A program made the translations under genes and the position numbers. Positions 39,722 through 47,692 of a stretch of 64,000 bases of DNA are shown here, one piece after another. This stretch comes from JACDER01 sp963717765. Its GTDB lineage: Bacteria; Actinomycetota; Thermoleophilia; Gaiellales; Gaiellaceae. The stretch spans positions 248,001 to 312,000 of the forward strand of contig CAVQWX010000007.1 in the NCBI GenBank assembly GCA_963717765.1, read 5' to 3'. The notes beneath the pieces were generated by a model. It worked only from the letters and a program-made list of their open reading frames with translations. It searched no databases and was not told where the DNA came from. Within the stretch, counting starts at the first letter, position 1. Each line of letters begins with the position of its first letter.

Positions 39722-40467
39722 CGCCACCCGACGTGATCCCGCGCGTCTTCCACCAGATCTGGGTCGGGCCGGATCCCGTCCTCGATGGGTTCGACGCCTG
39801 GCGCGAGTCGTGGGCACGTCACCACCCGGAGTGGGAGCTGCGCCTGTGGACCGACGAGAACCTTCCTTCCGGCCTGCGTAACTCCCACGTGTACGAGCGC
39901 GAGCGGAACGCGGTCGAGCGCGCCGACGTCCTTCGCCTCGAGCTCGTGTTCCTCTACGGCGGCGTCTACCTCGACGCCGACCTCGAGTGCCGCAGGCCGA
40001 TCGACGAGCTCATCCACGGCCTCGACTTCTTCGGGATGGAGATCAAACCCGGGCGCGTGACGAACACCGTGCTCGGGGCCGTCCCTGGACACGCAATCCT
40101 GGACCGCGCGCTCAGCGCGGTGACGCCGCAGGAAACGGGCACGCGCTTCGACAAGACCAAGTCAGGCCCGGTCTTTCTGGACGGCATCGTCAAGCAGTTC
40201 CCTCCGCCGAAGATCTTCCCGCGCGAGACCTTCTACCCGATCACGCCGGAGGAGCAGGAGGAGGCGTACTCGATCCACCACTGCGCCCGGACGTGGAAGA
40301 GCCGGGAGGAATGGCGAACCGAAGCTCTCCGCGCTGAGACCCGGCTGAGAAAGCTGAACGAGGAGCTCGGGAAGGAGCGGCGCTCGCATCTGCAGACGAA
40401 GGAAGCGCTCGTCGAGTCGCGGCGAAAAGAGGCGGCGCTGAAGGAGAAGTTGAGGGAGCGCGCGTGA
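39718..40467 (+). CDS. Glycosyltransferase with DXD sugar-binding motif (GT32-like)
   Basis: 249 aa from TTG 39718 (TTGA overlap); GTG 39733 is an alternative. IPRVFHQIWVGPDP, WELRLWTDENLP and ADVLRLELVFLYGGVYLDADLECRR form the Gly_transf_sug pattern with the D-x-D metal motif of mannosyl/galactosyltransferases. Residues ~200-249 are a charged coiled coil (LRKLNEELGKERRSH) perhaps for partner binding. The stop overlaps the next gene by 4 nt. Confidence 0.83.
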   Translation: MTPPDVIPRVFHQIWVGPDPVLDGFDAWRESWARHHPEWELRLWTDENLPSGLRNSHVYERERNAVERADVLRLELVFLYGGVYLDADLECRRPIDELIHGLDFFGMEIKPGRVTNTVLGAVPGHAILDRALSAVTPQETGTRFDKTKSGPVFLDGIVKQFPPPKIFPRETFYPITPEEQEEAYSIHHCARTWKSREEWRTEALRAETRLRKLNEELGKERRSHLQTKEALVESRRKEAALKEKLRERA

Positions 40468-42377
40468 AGGCCCTCTTCTTCCTCAGGGGCATCCACTACG
40501 ACCGGATCTTCGAGAACCTCTTCCGCGAGCTGCTCGGGCGCGGGCATGAGATCCACGTCGTGCTCGTGCATGAGAAGAGCGATCAGCGGGACGACAAGAC
40601 CCGCTTGTTCGACGAGTTCTCCGACCAGTACGCCTTTTCGTACGAGCAGCTTCCCCGCCGCCGCGACCCATGGGTGGCCCCGGCCGTCGCAACCAGGTAC
40701 AGCCTCGATTATCTCCGCTACCTGGAGCCCGAGTACTCGGGGGCCGACCCTTTGCTCGCGCGTGCACGCGAGCGCGCTCCAGCCGCGGTTCGCGGACTGC
40801 TCGCGGCCCCGCTCTTCCGCGGCCGGGGCGGGAGGAGGGTCGTCGGCAGTGCGTTTCGCGCAAGCGAAGCCGTCTTGCCCGTTCCAAGGAGCTTGAAGAA
40901 GCTGATCAAGGCGCACGATCCCGATGTGGTGCTGGTTTCGCCGCTGGTCGGCCTCGGTTCGCTCGAAGGCGACTATCTGCGGGCCGCGCAGGCACTGCGC
41001 ATTCCCACGGTGCTCGTCGTCGCCAGCTGGGACAACCTCAGCAACAAGGGCCTCATCCACGATGTTCCCGAGCTGACGATCGTCTGGAACCAGACGCAGG
41101 TCGAGGAAGCCGTGAGGTGGCACGGGATCCCGCGAGAGCGGATCGTCGCCGTCGGTGCCCACAGCTTCGACCACTGGTTCACCCGGCAGCCGAGCCGGGC
41201 TCGAGCGGAATTCATGCGCGGACTCGGTCTCGATCACGAGCGACAGCTCATCCTGTACGTCGGATCGTCACTCTTCATCAGCGGTGACGAGACCGGCTTC
41301 ATCCGAGAATGGCGCGCGCGCGTCAACACTCACCCTCGGCTCAGCGAGTGCGCAGTTGTGCTGCGCCCGCACCCGCTGAACCTCCTCGGGTGGGACGAGC
41401 TGGACATCGAGGAGCCCGGCAAGACGGTGATCTGGCCGCGCGCCGGCGCCGAGCCGCGCGGCGAGCAGGCCAAGCTCGATTACTTCGACTCGCTCTTCCA
41501 TGCCCAGGCCATGGTGGGCGTCAGCACGAGCGCGCTCGTCGAAGCCGCCGTCGTCGGACTTCCGGCGCTGACGTATGTAACGGGCCGTTTTCCCGGCCAG
41601 GAGGGCACGCTGCACTTCTCGTACATCGCTCCCGGCAGCGAGGACGGCCTCGTCAGCGTCGCCCACAGCTGGGACGAGCATCTGAACCAGGTTGCCGATG
41701 CGATCGAGACGCCCGAGCGCTCGAAGGCGCGGATCGACTGCTTCCTCGCACACTTCATCCGGCCGAACGGCGTCGACCTGCCGGCAGCGCCGGCCGCGGG
41801 GGACGCGATCGAGAGTGCCGTCGCGTTAGAGGTAGTTCCGCGGAGGGCGGTGCGAACGGGGCGCGTGCTGATGTCCGGCTTCACACCGCTTCTCTGGCTG
41901 GCCAACCCGATCGTTCAGCCGCGCCGGACGTGGCATCGTTCGGTGAAGAAAACTCGGCGGTGGATGAAGCAGATCCACAGGGCGAAGAAGGGGCGGCGTC
42001 CTTTGAGACGGCTCCGCAAGGACTACCGACGCGTTCGTGCGTTGTCCGCTCAGGCTCTGAAGCGCACGAAGCGCGCCGCCAGAAGGGGTCGGAAGTCCGT
42101 GCGCTTCCGGCGGCTAAAGAAGAGGCCGGGACAGGCCGCCGTCCACCGGGATGAGCGCACCGGTGATGTAGGAGGCCCGATCCGAAGCGAGGAAGCACAC
42201 GACGTCGCCGACCTCCTCGGGCCGCCCGATGCGCCCGACCGGGACCGCGCTCGGATCCTGATGCCCGAGCTCGCGGATACGGGGCGTGTCGATCAGGCCG
42301 GGGGCGACGGAGTTGACGGTGATGCCGCGCAGGGCGAGCTCGCGCGAGAGGGTCTTCGCCCAGGCGACGACGCCTGA
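40464..42377 (+). CDS. GT-B-like glycosyl/glycerophosphotransferase, unknown specificity
   Basis: 637 aa as read, but the end is suspicious: the last ~88 residues are translated from the antisense of the SDR gene, while a basic tail (TRRWMKQIHRAKKGRR) looks like a natural C-terminus near 42110. A TAA lies in another frame at 42115. Features: ALFFLRGIHYDRIFENLFRELLGRGHEI (N-terminal Rossmann), PTVLVVASWDNLSNKG, LTIVWNQTQVEEAVRWHGIP and STSALVEAAVVGLPALTYV, the last resembling the donor site of CDP-glycerol glycerophosphotransferases and UDP-GlcNAc epimerases. Likely a surface-polymer enzyme in the 37.6-42 kb cluster. Confidence 0.65.
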   Translation: MKALFFLRGIHYDRIFENLFRELLGRGHEIHVVLVHEKSDQRDDKTRLFDEFSDQYAFSYEQLPRRRDPWVAPAVATRYSLDYLRYLEPEYSGADPLLARARERAPAAVRGLLAAPLFRGRGGRRVVGSAFRASEAVLPVPRSLKKLIKAHDPDVVLVSPLVGLGSLEGDYLRAAQALRIPTVLVVASWDNLSNKGLIHDVPELTIVWNQTQVEEAVRWHGIPRERIVAVGAHSFDHWFTRQPSRARAEFMRGLGLDHERQLILYVGSSLFISGDETGFIREWRARVNTHPRLSECAVVLRPHPLNLLGWDELDIEEPGKTVIWPRAGAEPRGEQAKLDYFDSLFHAQAMVGVSTSALVEAAVVGLPALTYVTGRFPGQEGTLHFSYIAPGSEDGLVSVAHSWDEHLNQVADAIETPERSKARIDCFLAHFIRPNGVDLPAAPAAGDAIESAVALEVVPRRAVRTGRVLMSGFTPLLWLANPIVQPRRTWHRSVKKTRRWMKQIHRAKKGRRPLRRLRKDYRRVRALSAQALKRTKRAARRGRKSVRFRRLKKRPGQAAVHRDERTGDVGGPIRSEEAHDVADLLGPPDAPDRDRARILMPELADTGRVDQAGGDGVDGDAAQGELAREGLRPGDDA

Positions 42378-42842
42378 GCGAACGACGTTCGAGAGGGCGA
42401 CTCCATCTACAGGCTGCCGAACGGCATGCGATGCAATGTTGACGACGCGGCCGCGGCCGCTCCGTTCCAGGTAGGGAAGGGCAAGCCGAGTCAGACGAAT
42501 CGCCGAGAGGAGCAGGAGCTCGACGGCTTCCTCGACCAGCTCGTCGGTCAATTCGACGGCCGTGCCCGGCGGCGGGCCGCCGCCGTTGTTCACGACGACG
42601 TCGATTCCGCCGAAGGCCTCCACCGTGGTGTCCACCAACCGCGTGAGGTCCTCGAGATTGCGTACGTCACCGCAGACGGCTAGCCCGCCGATCCGCGCCG
42701 CTTCCCGCTCGAGCGCCTCAGGGTGGCGTGCAAACATCGCGACGTTGGCGCCCTCGCGGATCAGGCTCTCGGTGGAGGCGAGCCCGAGGCCCGAGGAGGC
42801 GCCGCAGACGATCGCTGTCCGGCCCTCCAGGTCGAGGTTCAT
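42114..42842 (-). CDS. Short-chain dehydrogenase/reductase lacking the Y-x-x-x-K motif
   Basis: 242 aa. AIVCGASSGLGLA is the cofactor loop, VVVNNGGGPPPG the N-N-A-G equivalent, and VVNIASHAVRQ contains the catalytic Ser. Thirteen residues later, where Tyr is expected, the sequence is LSNVVRSG: Ser replaces Tyr and Arg replaces Lys. TVNSVAPGLIDT and ASYITGALIPVDGG are normal. The protein belongs to FabG-like SDRs, but its active site is non-canonical; it may use another mechanism or be non-catalytic. It ends the icd-mdh-methyltransferase-queF operon with ATGA coupling to queF. Confidence 0.82.
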   Translation of the reverse strand: MNLDLEGRTAIVCGASSGLGLASTESLIREGANVAMFARHPEALEREAARIGGLAVCGDVRNLEDLTRLVDTTVEAFGGIDVVVNNGGGPPPGTAVELTDELVEEAVELLLLSAIRLTRLALPYLERSGRGRVVNIASHAVRQPVDGVALSNVVRSGVVAWAKTLSRELALRGITVNSVAPGLIDTPRIRELGHQDPSAVPVGRIGRPEEVGDVVCFLASDRASYITGALIPVDGGLSRPLL

Positions 42843-43165
42843 GCGCGCGCCACCACCCGCGTCGTCATGCCGCCGCGCATGTTGAAGACGCCCTCGACCT
42901 CGGCCCGCACGGGAGCCGCGCTCGCGACGACCTCGTCCAGGATCTCGTTCACGACCTCCTCCTGCAGGATCTCGCGCGAGCGGAACCCACCCAAGAAGTC
43001 GCGCAGCGATTTGAGCTCGAGCAGCTTCTCGCCGGGGACGTAGCGGATCGTGATCGTGCCGAAGTCTGGCGCTCCCGTCAGCGGGCAGATCGAGGTGAAC
43101 TCCGGGTCGGCGAGCTCGATCTCGTAGTCGCGCCCGCCGTACTTGTTCGGAATCGTCTCGATCAC
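42839..43165 (-). CDS. queF: NADPH-dependent 7-cyano-7-deazaguanine (preQ0) reductase
   Basis: 108 aa from GTG 43165, a little shorter than the type I QueF average (~120-165). EFTSICPLTGAPDFGTI carries the nucleophilic Cys and the catalytic Asp; LLELKSLRDFLGGFRS is the QueF family motif, with an E-S-K-S variant reading E-L-K-S. It reduces preQ0 to preQ1 in queuosine synthesis. No other que gene is in the window. It is embedded in the mdh operon by GTGA/ATGA overlaps. Confidence 0.88.
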   Translation of the reverse strand: MIETIPNKYGGRDYEIELADPEFTSICPLTGAPDFGTITIRYVPGEKLLELKSLRDFLGGFRSREILQEEVVNEILDEVVASAAPVRAEVEGVFNMRGGMTTRVVARA

Positions 43166-43851
43166 GCAGGCGAGGATAGAACGTACGCGGCGTACACCCC
43201 GGGCCGGCCGTAGTCGCGATCGACGATCTCGAAGCCGGCGCGTTCGATCATGGGTTCGAGCAGCCAGGTGAACGTGCTGAACTCGGTGCGCAGGTGCGTC
43301 TCCAGCTCGGCGCGCGTCCAGCCTGCGGCGGGATCGGTTGCGGCGGACGCGAGCCACTGCTCCAGGACATCGCCTGCGTCTGCGGGCGCGAACGAGAACG
43401 CCAGGTCGCGGAGGAGGAAGTAGCCTCCGGCGGCCAGCAGCAAACGGATGCGAGCGAGCGCGATCGCCTTCCAGAAGTCCGGCAGGTGGTGGAGTGCGTT
43501 GCGCGAATACGCGAACTCCGCCGGCTCTCCGTCGTGCTCGTAGCCCAGGAAGCCGGCCTGGACGAGCTCCACGTTCTCCGGCAGCCCCTGGGCCCGCGCG
43601 GACTCGAGCATCGGCGCCGAGACGTCGACGCCGACGATCCGTCCGCAGCGTGCGGCGGCGGCGGCCGCGAATCGACCCGTGCCGCAGCCGAAATCGACGA
43701 TCGTCGAGTGCTCGTTCAGGCCGAGCGAGACGAGGCGGTCGACATCCTCGTCGAAGGACGTGGACGACTTGCGGTCGTAGCCTCGGATGTAGTCCGGGTC
43801 GAGATGCTCCAGACCCGCGTGTGCGGCTTCGTCGAAGTGCCGGGCGGCTAT
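43162..43851 (-). CDS. SAM-dependent methyltransferase, start unresolved
   Basis: About 220 codons. TIVDFGCGTGRFAAAAA is the SAM loop and IVGVDVSAPMLESAR the acidic strand; EFAYSRNALHHLPDFWKAIAL and LAAGGYFLLRDLAFS follow the Methyltransf_11/25 pattern. The conserved N-terminus ARHFDEAAHAGLEHLDP lies just after the mdh stop, yet no ATG, GTG or TTG exists in frame there; ATA 43851 or CTG 43812 are the only candidates, or one base is missing. It sits between mdh and queF. The substrate is unknown. Confidence 0.7.
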   Translation of the reverse strand: MAARHFDEAAHAGLEHLDPDYIRGYDRKSSTSFDEDVDRLVSLGLNEHSTIVDFGCGTGRFAAAAAARCGRIVGVDVSAPMLESARAQGLPENVELVQAGFLGYEHDGEPAEFAYSRNALHHLPDFWKAIALARIRLLLAAGGYFLLRDLAFSFAPADAGDVLEQWLASAATDPAAGWTRAELETHLRTEFSTFTWLLEPMIERAGFEIVDRDYGRPGVYAAYVLSSPA

Positions 43852-44807
43852 TGGAGAACCGCAACGACTTCGCGTACCGCGTCTGCTGACTTCTGGAACG
43901 CCTGCTGCTCCTCTTCCGAGAGCTCGAGCTCGATGATCTCCTCGATGCCGCCCGCCCCGAGCTTGACCGGAACCCCCATGTACAGCCCGTCCGTTCCGTA
44001 CTCGCCGTCGAGATACGCGGTGCAGGGGAGGATGCGCTTCTGGTCGAGGAGAACGGCGTCGACCATCTGCGCACAGGCCGCGCCGGGTGCGTACCAGGCC
44101 GAGGTGCCGAGCAGCTGGACGACCTCCCCGCCGCCGACGGCGGTGCGCTGGACGAGCTGCCCGAGGCGCTGCTCCTCGACGAGCTTCCGGATCGGCGCGC
44201 CGCCGACCGTCGTCGCGGAGGCGACCGAGACCATCTGGTCTCCGTGGCCCCCGAGCACCATTGCGCTCACGTCCTTGGCGGACGAGCCGGTCTGCCAGGA
44301 GATGAAGGTGCGGAAGCGCGCGCTGTCGAGGATTCCGGCCTGGCCGAAGACGCGCTCCTTCGGAAAGCCCGAAACGTCTTTGGCCACATGGCACATTGCG
44401 TCCAGCGGATTGGTGACGACGATGAGGATGGCGTCGGGCGAGTGGGCGACGACCTGCTCGGTGACCGACTTGACGATGCCCTGGTTCGTGGCGACGAGAT
44501 CGTCGCGGCTCATCCCGGGCGTGCGCGGCTTGCCCGAGGTGATCACCACGACCTCGGAGCCGGCGGTCTCGTCGTATCCGTTCGTGCCCACGACCGTGGG
44601 CTCGTAGCCGAGGATCGGCCCCGCCTGGTTGATGTCGAGTGCCTTGCCCTGGGGGAGGTTCTCGATGATGTCGACCAGGACGACGTCGGCGTAGTCGCGG
44701 CGGGCGATCTCCTGGGCCGCGGTTGCGCCGACTGCGCCCGCGCCGATCACGGTGACCTTACGCCGCCCCATATTGGGCGTGAACTCGTGCCGGCCCAGCT
44801 CGGTCAT
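43848..44807 (-). CDS. mdh: Malate dehydrogenase (LDH-like type)
   Basis: 319 aa from ATG 44807 (ATGA overlap with icd); the core fold starts 12 residues later (RRKVTVIGAGAVGATAA). GKPRTPGMSRDDL has the Arg that selects malate over lactate, TNPLDAMCHVA is the substrate-side loop, and LGGHGDQMV contains the catalytic His. The protein is a tetrameric-type, NAD-dependent MDH. It oxidises malate to oxaloacetate in the TCA cycle; citrate synthase is encoded divergently 1.1 kb away. Confidence 0.95.
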   Translation of the reverse strand: MTELGRHEFTPNMGRRKVTVIGAGAVGATAAQEIARRDYADVVLVDIIENLPQGKALDINQAGPILGYEPTVVGTNGYDETAGSEVVVITSGKPRTPGMSRDDLVATNQGIVKSVTEQVVAHSPDAILIVVTNPLDAMCHVAKDVSGFPKERVFGQAGILDSARFRTFISWQTGSSAKDVSAMVLGGHGDQMVSVASATTVGGAPIRKLVEEQRLGQLVQRTAVGGGEVVQLLGTSAWYAPGAACAQMVDAVLLDQKRILPCTAYLDGEYGTDGLYMGVPVKLGAGGIEEIIELELSEEEQQAFQKSADAVREVVAVLQ

Positions 44808-45892
44808 ACGGTGACTCCGAGCTTCTCGATGATCGCATCGGCAACCTCGCTCGTCCCGACGGCGGTGGGGTCGTCGCGGGTCGGCTTCATGTCGTAGGTG
44901 ACGCTCTTGCCTTCGGCGATCACGTCGGCGATCGCGGCCTCGAGCCGGTTTGCGGCTTCCATCTCGTCCAGGTGCCGAAGCAAGAGGACGCCCGAGAGGA
45001 TCATCGCCTTCGGATTCGCCCTGTTCAGCCCTGCGTACTTGGGCGCCGAGCCGTGTGTGGGCTCGAAGACAGCGGCCTTCTTGCCGAAGTTGGCGCCGGG
45101 CGCCATGCCGAGGCCGCCGACGAGGCCCGCGCACAGGTCGGAAACGATGTCTCCGTACAGGTTCGGCAGGACGAGCATGTCGTACTCCTCGGGCCGCTGG
45201 ACGAGTTGCATGCAGAGGTTGTCGACGATGCGGTCGTCGAACTCGATACCTGGATGCTCTTCCGCGACCTCACGGGCGACGTGCAGCCACAGCCCGTCGG
45301 AGAATTTCATGATGTTCGCCTTGTGGACGGCCGTGACCTTGCGCCGGCCGTTCTTGCGCGCATAGTCGAAGGCGAACTCGAAGATGCGGCGCGTGCCGGA
45401 GACCGAGATCGGCTTGATCGAGATGCCCGAGTCCTCGCGGATCCTCCCGTCGTGCTTGCCGACCCAGTCGATCAGCTCGCGGGCAGCGTCCGAGCCTTCC
45501 TCGTACTCGATCCCCGCGTACAGATCCTCGGTTGCCTCCCGCACGATGATCAGGTCGACGTCCTCGTAGCGCGACCGGACGCCGCGGTAGCTCTTGCAGG
45601 GACGCACCTGGCCGAAGAGGTCGAGTGTCTTGCGGAGGGTGACGTTGACCGAGCGGAAGCCGGTTCCGACCGGCGTCGTGATCGGGCCTTTGAGCGCCAC
45701 GCCGTTCCGCTCGATCGACTCGAGGACCTGGTCGGGAAGTGGATTGCCGCCGTAGCGGTCCATCACGTCCGCGCCCGCTTCCTGCACATCCCACTCCAGC
45801 TCGACGCCGGTCGACTCGAGCACGCGGCGCGTCGCTTCGGTCAGCTCCGGGCCGATCCCGTCGCCCGGGATGAGGGTAACTGTGTGGGCCAC
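44804..45892 (-). CDS. icd: NAD-dependent isocitrate dehydrogenase (IDH/IMDH superfamily)
   Basis: 362 aa from GTG 45892. TLIPGDGIGPELT, GFRSVNVTLRKTLDLFGQVRPC (substrate Ser and Arg residues), AVHKANIMKFSDGLW, LPNLYGDIVSDL and EPTHGSAPKYAG are the family signatures. The length and the short C-terminus fit the eukaryote-like NAD-IDH/homoisocitrate group rather than the ~420-aa NADP enzyme; 3-isopropylmalate dehydrogenase is less likely because no leu genes are present and mdh is coupled to it. A TAGAGT box precedes the start by 8 nt. Confidence 0.87.
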   Translation of the reverse strand: MAHTVTLIPGDGIGPELTEATRRVLESTGVELEWDVQEAGADVMDRYGGNPLPDQVLESIERNGVALKGPITTPVGTGFRSVNVTLRKTLDLFGQVRPCKSYRGVRSRYEDVDLIIVREATEDLYAGIEYEEGSDAARELIDWVGKHDGRIREDSGISIKPISVSGTRRIFEFAFDYARKNGRRKVTAVHKANIMKFSDGLWLHVAREVAEEHPGIEFDDRIVDNLCMQLVQRPEEYDMLVLPNLYGDIVSDLCAGLVGGLGMAPGANFGKKAAVFEPTHGSAPKYAGLNRANPKAMILSGVLLLRHLDEMEAANRLEAAIADVIAEGKSVTYDMKPTRDDPTAVGTSEVADAIIEKLGVTV

Positions 45893-45900
45893 GGCGCGCC

Positions 45901-45916
45901 ACTCTATCGGTAGATT
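45901..45916. promoter_or_regulatory. Divergent leaderless-type -10 boxes for icd-mdh and citrate synthase
   Basis: TAGAGT reads toward icd (minus strand 45906-45901) and TAGATT toward citrate synthase (45911-45916). Each ends 8 nt before its start codon within a 32-nt gap, so TCA genes on both strands may be driven together. Confidence 0.5.
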
Positions 45917-45924
45917 CCAGTGCG

Positions 45925-47025
45925 ATGAACGAGTTCAAGCCAGGCCTCGAGGGCGTCGTTGCCTTCCAGACGGAGATCGCCGAGCCCGACCGTGAGGGAG
46001 GTGCGCTCCGCTACCGCGGAGTCAACATCGAGGAGCTGGTCGGCAAGTTCCATTACGAGCAGATCTGGGGCCTACTCGTGGACGAGAGCTTCACGCCCGG
46101 GATGCCCGACCCCGAGCCGTACGAGCCGGCCGCGCTGAGCGGGAACGCTCCCTCGGATCTCCAGGCCGAGACGGCGCGCCTCTCGAACGTGTGGGGGCTG
46201 CAAAAGCTGGTCGACATCTCGCCGGAGGAAGCGCGCGACGACCTCGCGCGACTCTCCGCCGAGATGATGGAGGTCGTGGCGCGGTCGGCCGCGGTCCACG
46301 ACGGCCGCGCGCCGGCTTCCGACGACGTCGTCGCCCAGGGCGAGTCCGCCGCCGAGAAGTTCCTGCTTCGGTGGCGCGGCGAGGCGGATCCCGACCACGT
46401 CAAGGCGATCGACACGTACTGGATCTGCACCGCCGAGCACGGCCTCAACGCGTCCACCTTCACCGCCCGGATAACGGCATCCACGGGCGCCGACTGCGGG
46501 GCCGCGATGTCCGCCGCCGTCGGGGCGCTGAGCGGCCCGTTGCACGGCGGCGCGCCCGCGCGCGTCCTGCCCATGCTGGACGAGGTCGCCCGCACCGGCG
46601 ACCCCGAGGCATACGTGAAGGAGATCCTCGCGACCAGCGGCCGCATCATGGGCTTCGGCCACCGCGTCTACCGGGCGGAGGATCCGCGCTCGCGCATCCT
46701 CAAACAGACGGCGAAGGAGCTCGGCTCGCCCCGCTTCGAGGTGGCCGAGGCGCTCGAGGAGGCGGCGCTCGCCGCGCTCCGCGACTACAAGCCCGACTAC
46801 GTGATCGCGACGAACGTCGAGTTCTACTCCGCCGTCGTGCTCGACGTGGCCCACGTTCCGCCCGACCTCACTCCCGCGATGTTCGCTTGCGCGCGCGTCG
46901 CCGGCTGGTCGGCGCACATCCTCGAGGAGAAGCGCACCGGGCGGTTGATCCGCCCGTCTGCGCGCTACATCGGGCCGCCGAGCCGTCCGGTTTCGGAAGT
47001 CGGCGGGGCTCCGGTCCCCAGTTAG
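45925..47025 (+). CDS. gltA: Citrate synthase
   Basis: 366 aa. The N-terminal GGALRYRGVNIEELV is the family opening; active-site residues are in TAEHGLNASTFTARI (His), MGFGHRVYRAEDPRS (His) and NVEFYSAVVLDVAHVP (Asp). The length fits the short type I/type 2-methylcitrate-synthase-like group of Gram-positive bacteria; no prp genes are nearby, and neighbouring icd and mdh support citrate synthesis. Its stop overlaps the HEAT-repeat gene (TAGTG). Confidence 0.92.
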   Translation: MNEFKPGLEGVVAFQTEIAEPDREGGALRYRGVNIEELVGKFHYEQIWGLLVDESFTPGMPDPEPYEPAALSGNAPSDLQAETARLSNVWGLQKLVDISPEEARDDLARLSAEMMEVVARSAAVHDGRAPASDDVVAQGESAAEKFLLRWRGEADPDHVKAIDTYWICTAEHGLNASTFTARITASTGADCGAAMSAAVGALSGPLHGGAPARVLPMLDEVARTGDPEAYVKEILATSGRIMGFGHRVYRAEDPRSRILKQTAKELGSPRFEVAEALEEAALAALRDYKPDYVIATNVEFYSAVVLDVAHVPPDLTPAMFACARVAGWSAHILEEKRTGRLIRPSARYIGPPSRPVSEVGGAPVPS

Positions 47026-47525
47026 TGCCGACACTTGCCGAGGCCGCGGCGTCGGCCGACGAGCTGGCCCAGCGGGGAGCCGAGCGCGACCTCGCGGAGA
47101 TGCGCACGCAGTGGGCGGACGAGCTCGAAGCGCAGGCGCGCAGCGAGGACTACCAGGAGCGTGCCGTGGCGTACCGCGCGATCGGCCAGTTCCGTTTCCG
47201 CCAGAAGCTGGAGCTTCTCCGGCGCGGCCTCGAGGACACGAGCCCAGCCGTCCGTGGCTCGGCGCTCGTGTCGCTCGAGCTGCTTTCTCGCGAGGCGCCC
47301 GGGCCGGTGAACGCCGTCCGCCCGCTCCTGCACACCCTGGCGAACTCAGATCCGAACCAGGCCGTCCGCAGACTGGCGATCGTTTGCCTCCGCAACGGCT
47401 CCCCGCAGCGCGACACGATGGTGCTTCTCCAGGGGCTCGCCGAGAGCGATGAGCAGGACGCGCAGCTACGCGAGACGGCGAAGCGCGTGGCGGCCGGACT
47501 GAAGAAGAAAGCGGCGGCGCGCTAA
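47025..47525 (+). CDS. HEAT-repeat-like helical protein
   Basis: 166 aa from GTG 47025. After a glutamine/alanine-rich helix (LAEAAASADELAQRGAERDLAEM), repeats of ~35 residues appear: FRQKLELLRRGLEDTSPAVRGSALVSL, then AVRPLLHTLANSDPNQAVRRLAIVCL and QGLAESDEQDAQLRETAKRV. This alpha-solenoid could bind a partner protein. It is translationally coupled to citrate synthase, which hints at a related role but does not show one. Confidence 0.7.
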   Translation: MPTLAEAAASADELAQRGAERDLAEMRTQWADELEAQARSEDYQERAVAYRAIGQFRFRQKLELLRRGLEDTSPAVRGSALVSLELLSREAPGPVNAVRPLLHTLANSDPNQAVRRLAIVCLRNGSPQRDTMVLLQGLAESDEQDAQLRETAKRVAAGLKKKAAAR

Positions 47526-47692
47526 CTCGTACAGCCGCAGGTTCTTCGCTCGATGCGGCGACCGCACGAGGGGCAGTTCCGCGAGCGTGTCTTCCACTCG
47601 AGCGCGCTCTTGTGGATTCCCGAAGCGATCATGAGGAAGCCAATGAGAGGCGTCACCGCCAGCAGTGCCAGGACGTGCAGGTCAAGGCTCAT
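47522..47692 (-). CDS. Small membrane protein with zinc-ribbon tail
   Basis: 56 aa from ATG 47692, which overlaps the xerD 3' end by 11 nt. One transmembrane helix (LHVLALLAVTPLIGFLMIASG) is followed by NCPSCGRRIERRTCGC, a C-x2-C...C-x-C zinc-ribbon. Its 3' end overlaps the convergent HEAT gene by 4 nt. The function is unknown; an upstream in-frame GTG would add 18 residues. Confidence 0.6.
   Translation of the reverse strand: MSLDLHVLALLAVTPLIGFLMIASGIHKSALEWKTRSRNCPSCGRRIERRTCGCTS

Noticed and set aside
42114..42377. C-terminal 88 residues of the GT-B-like protein as a real domain
   Set aside because: They are the antisense of a well-supported SDR gene and show no fold-like pattern; kept in the coordinates only because no in-frame stop occurs earlier.
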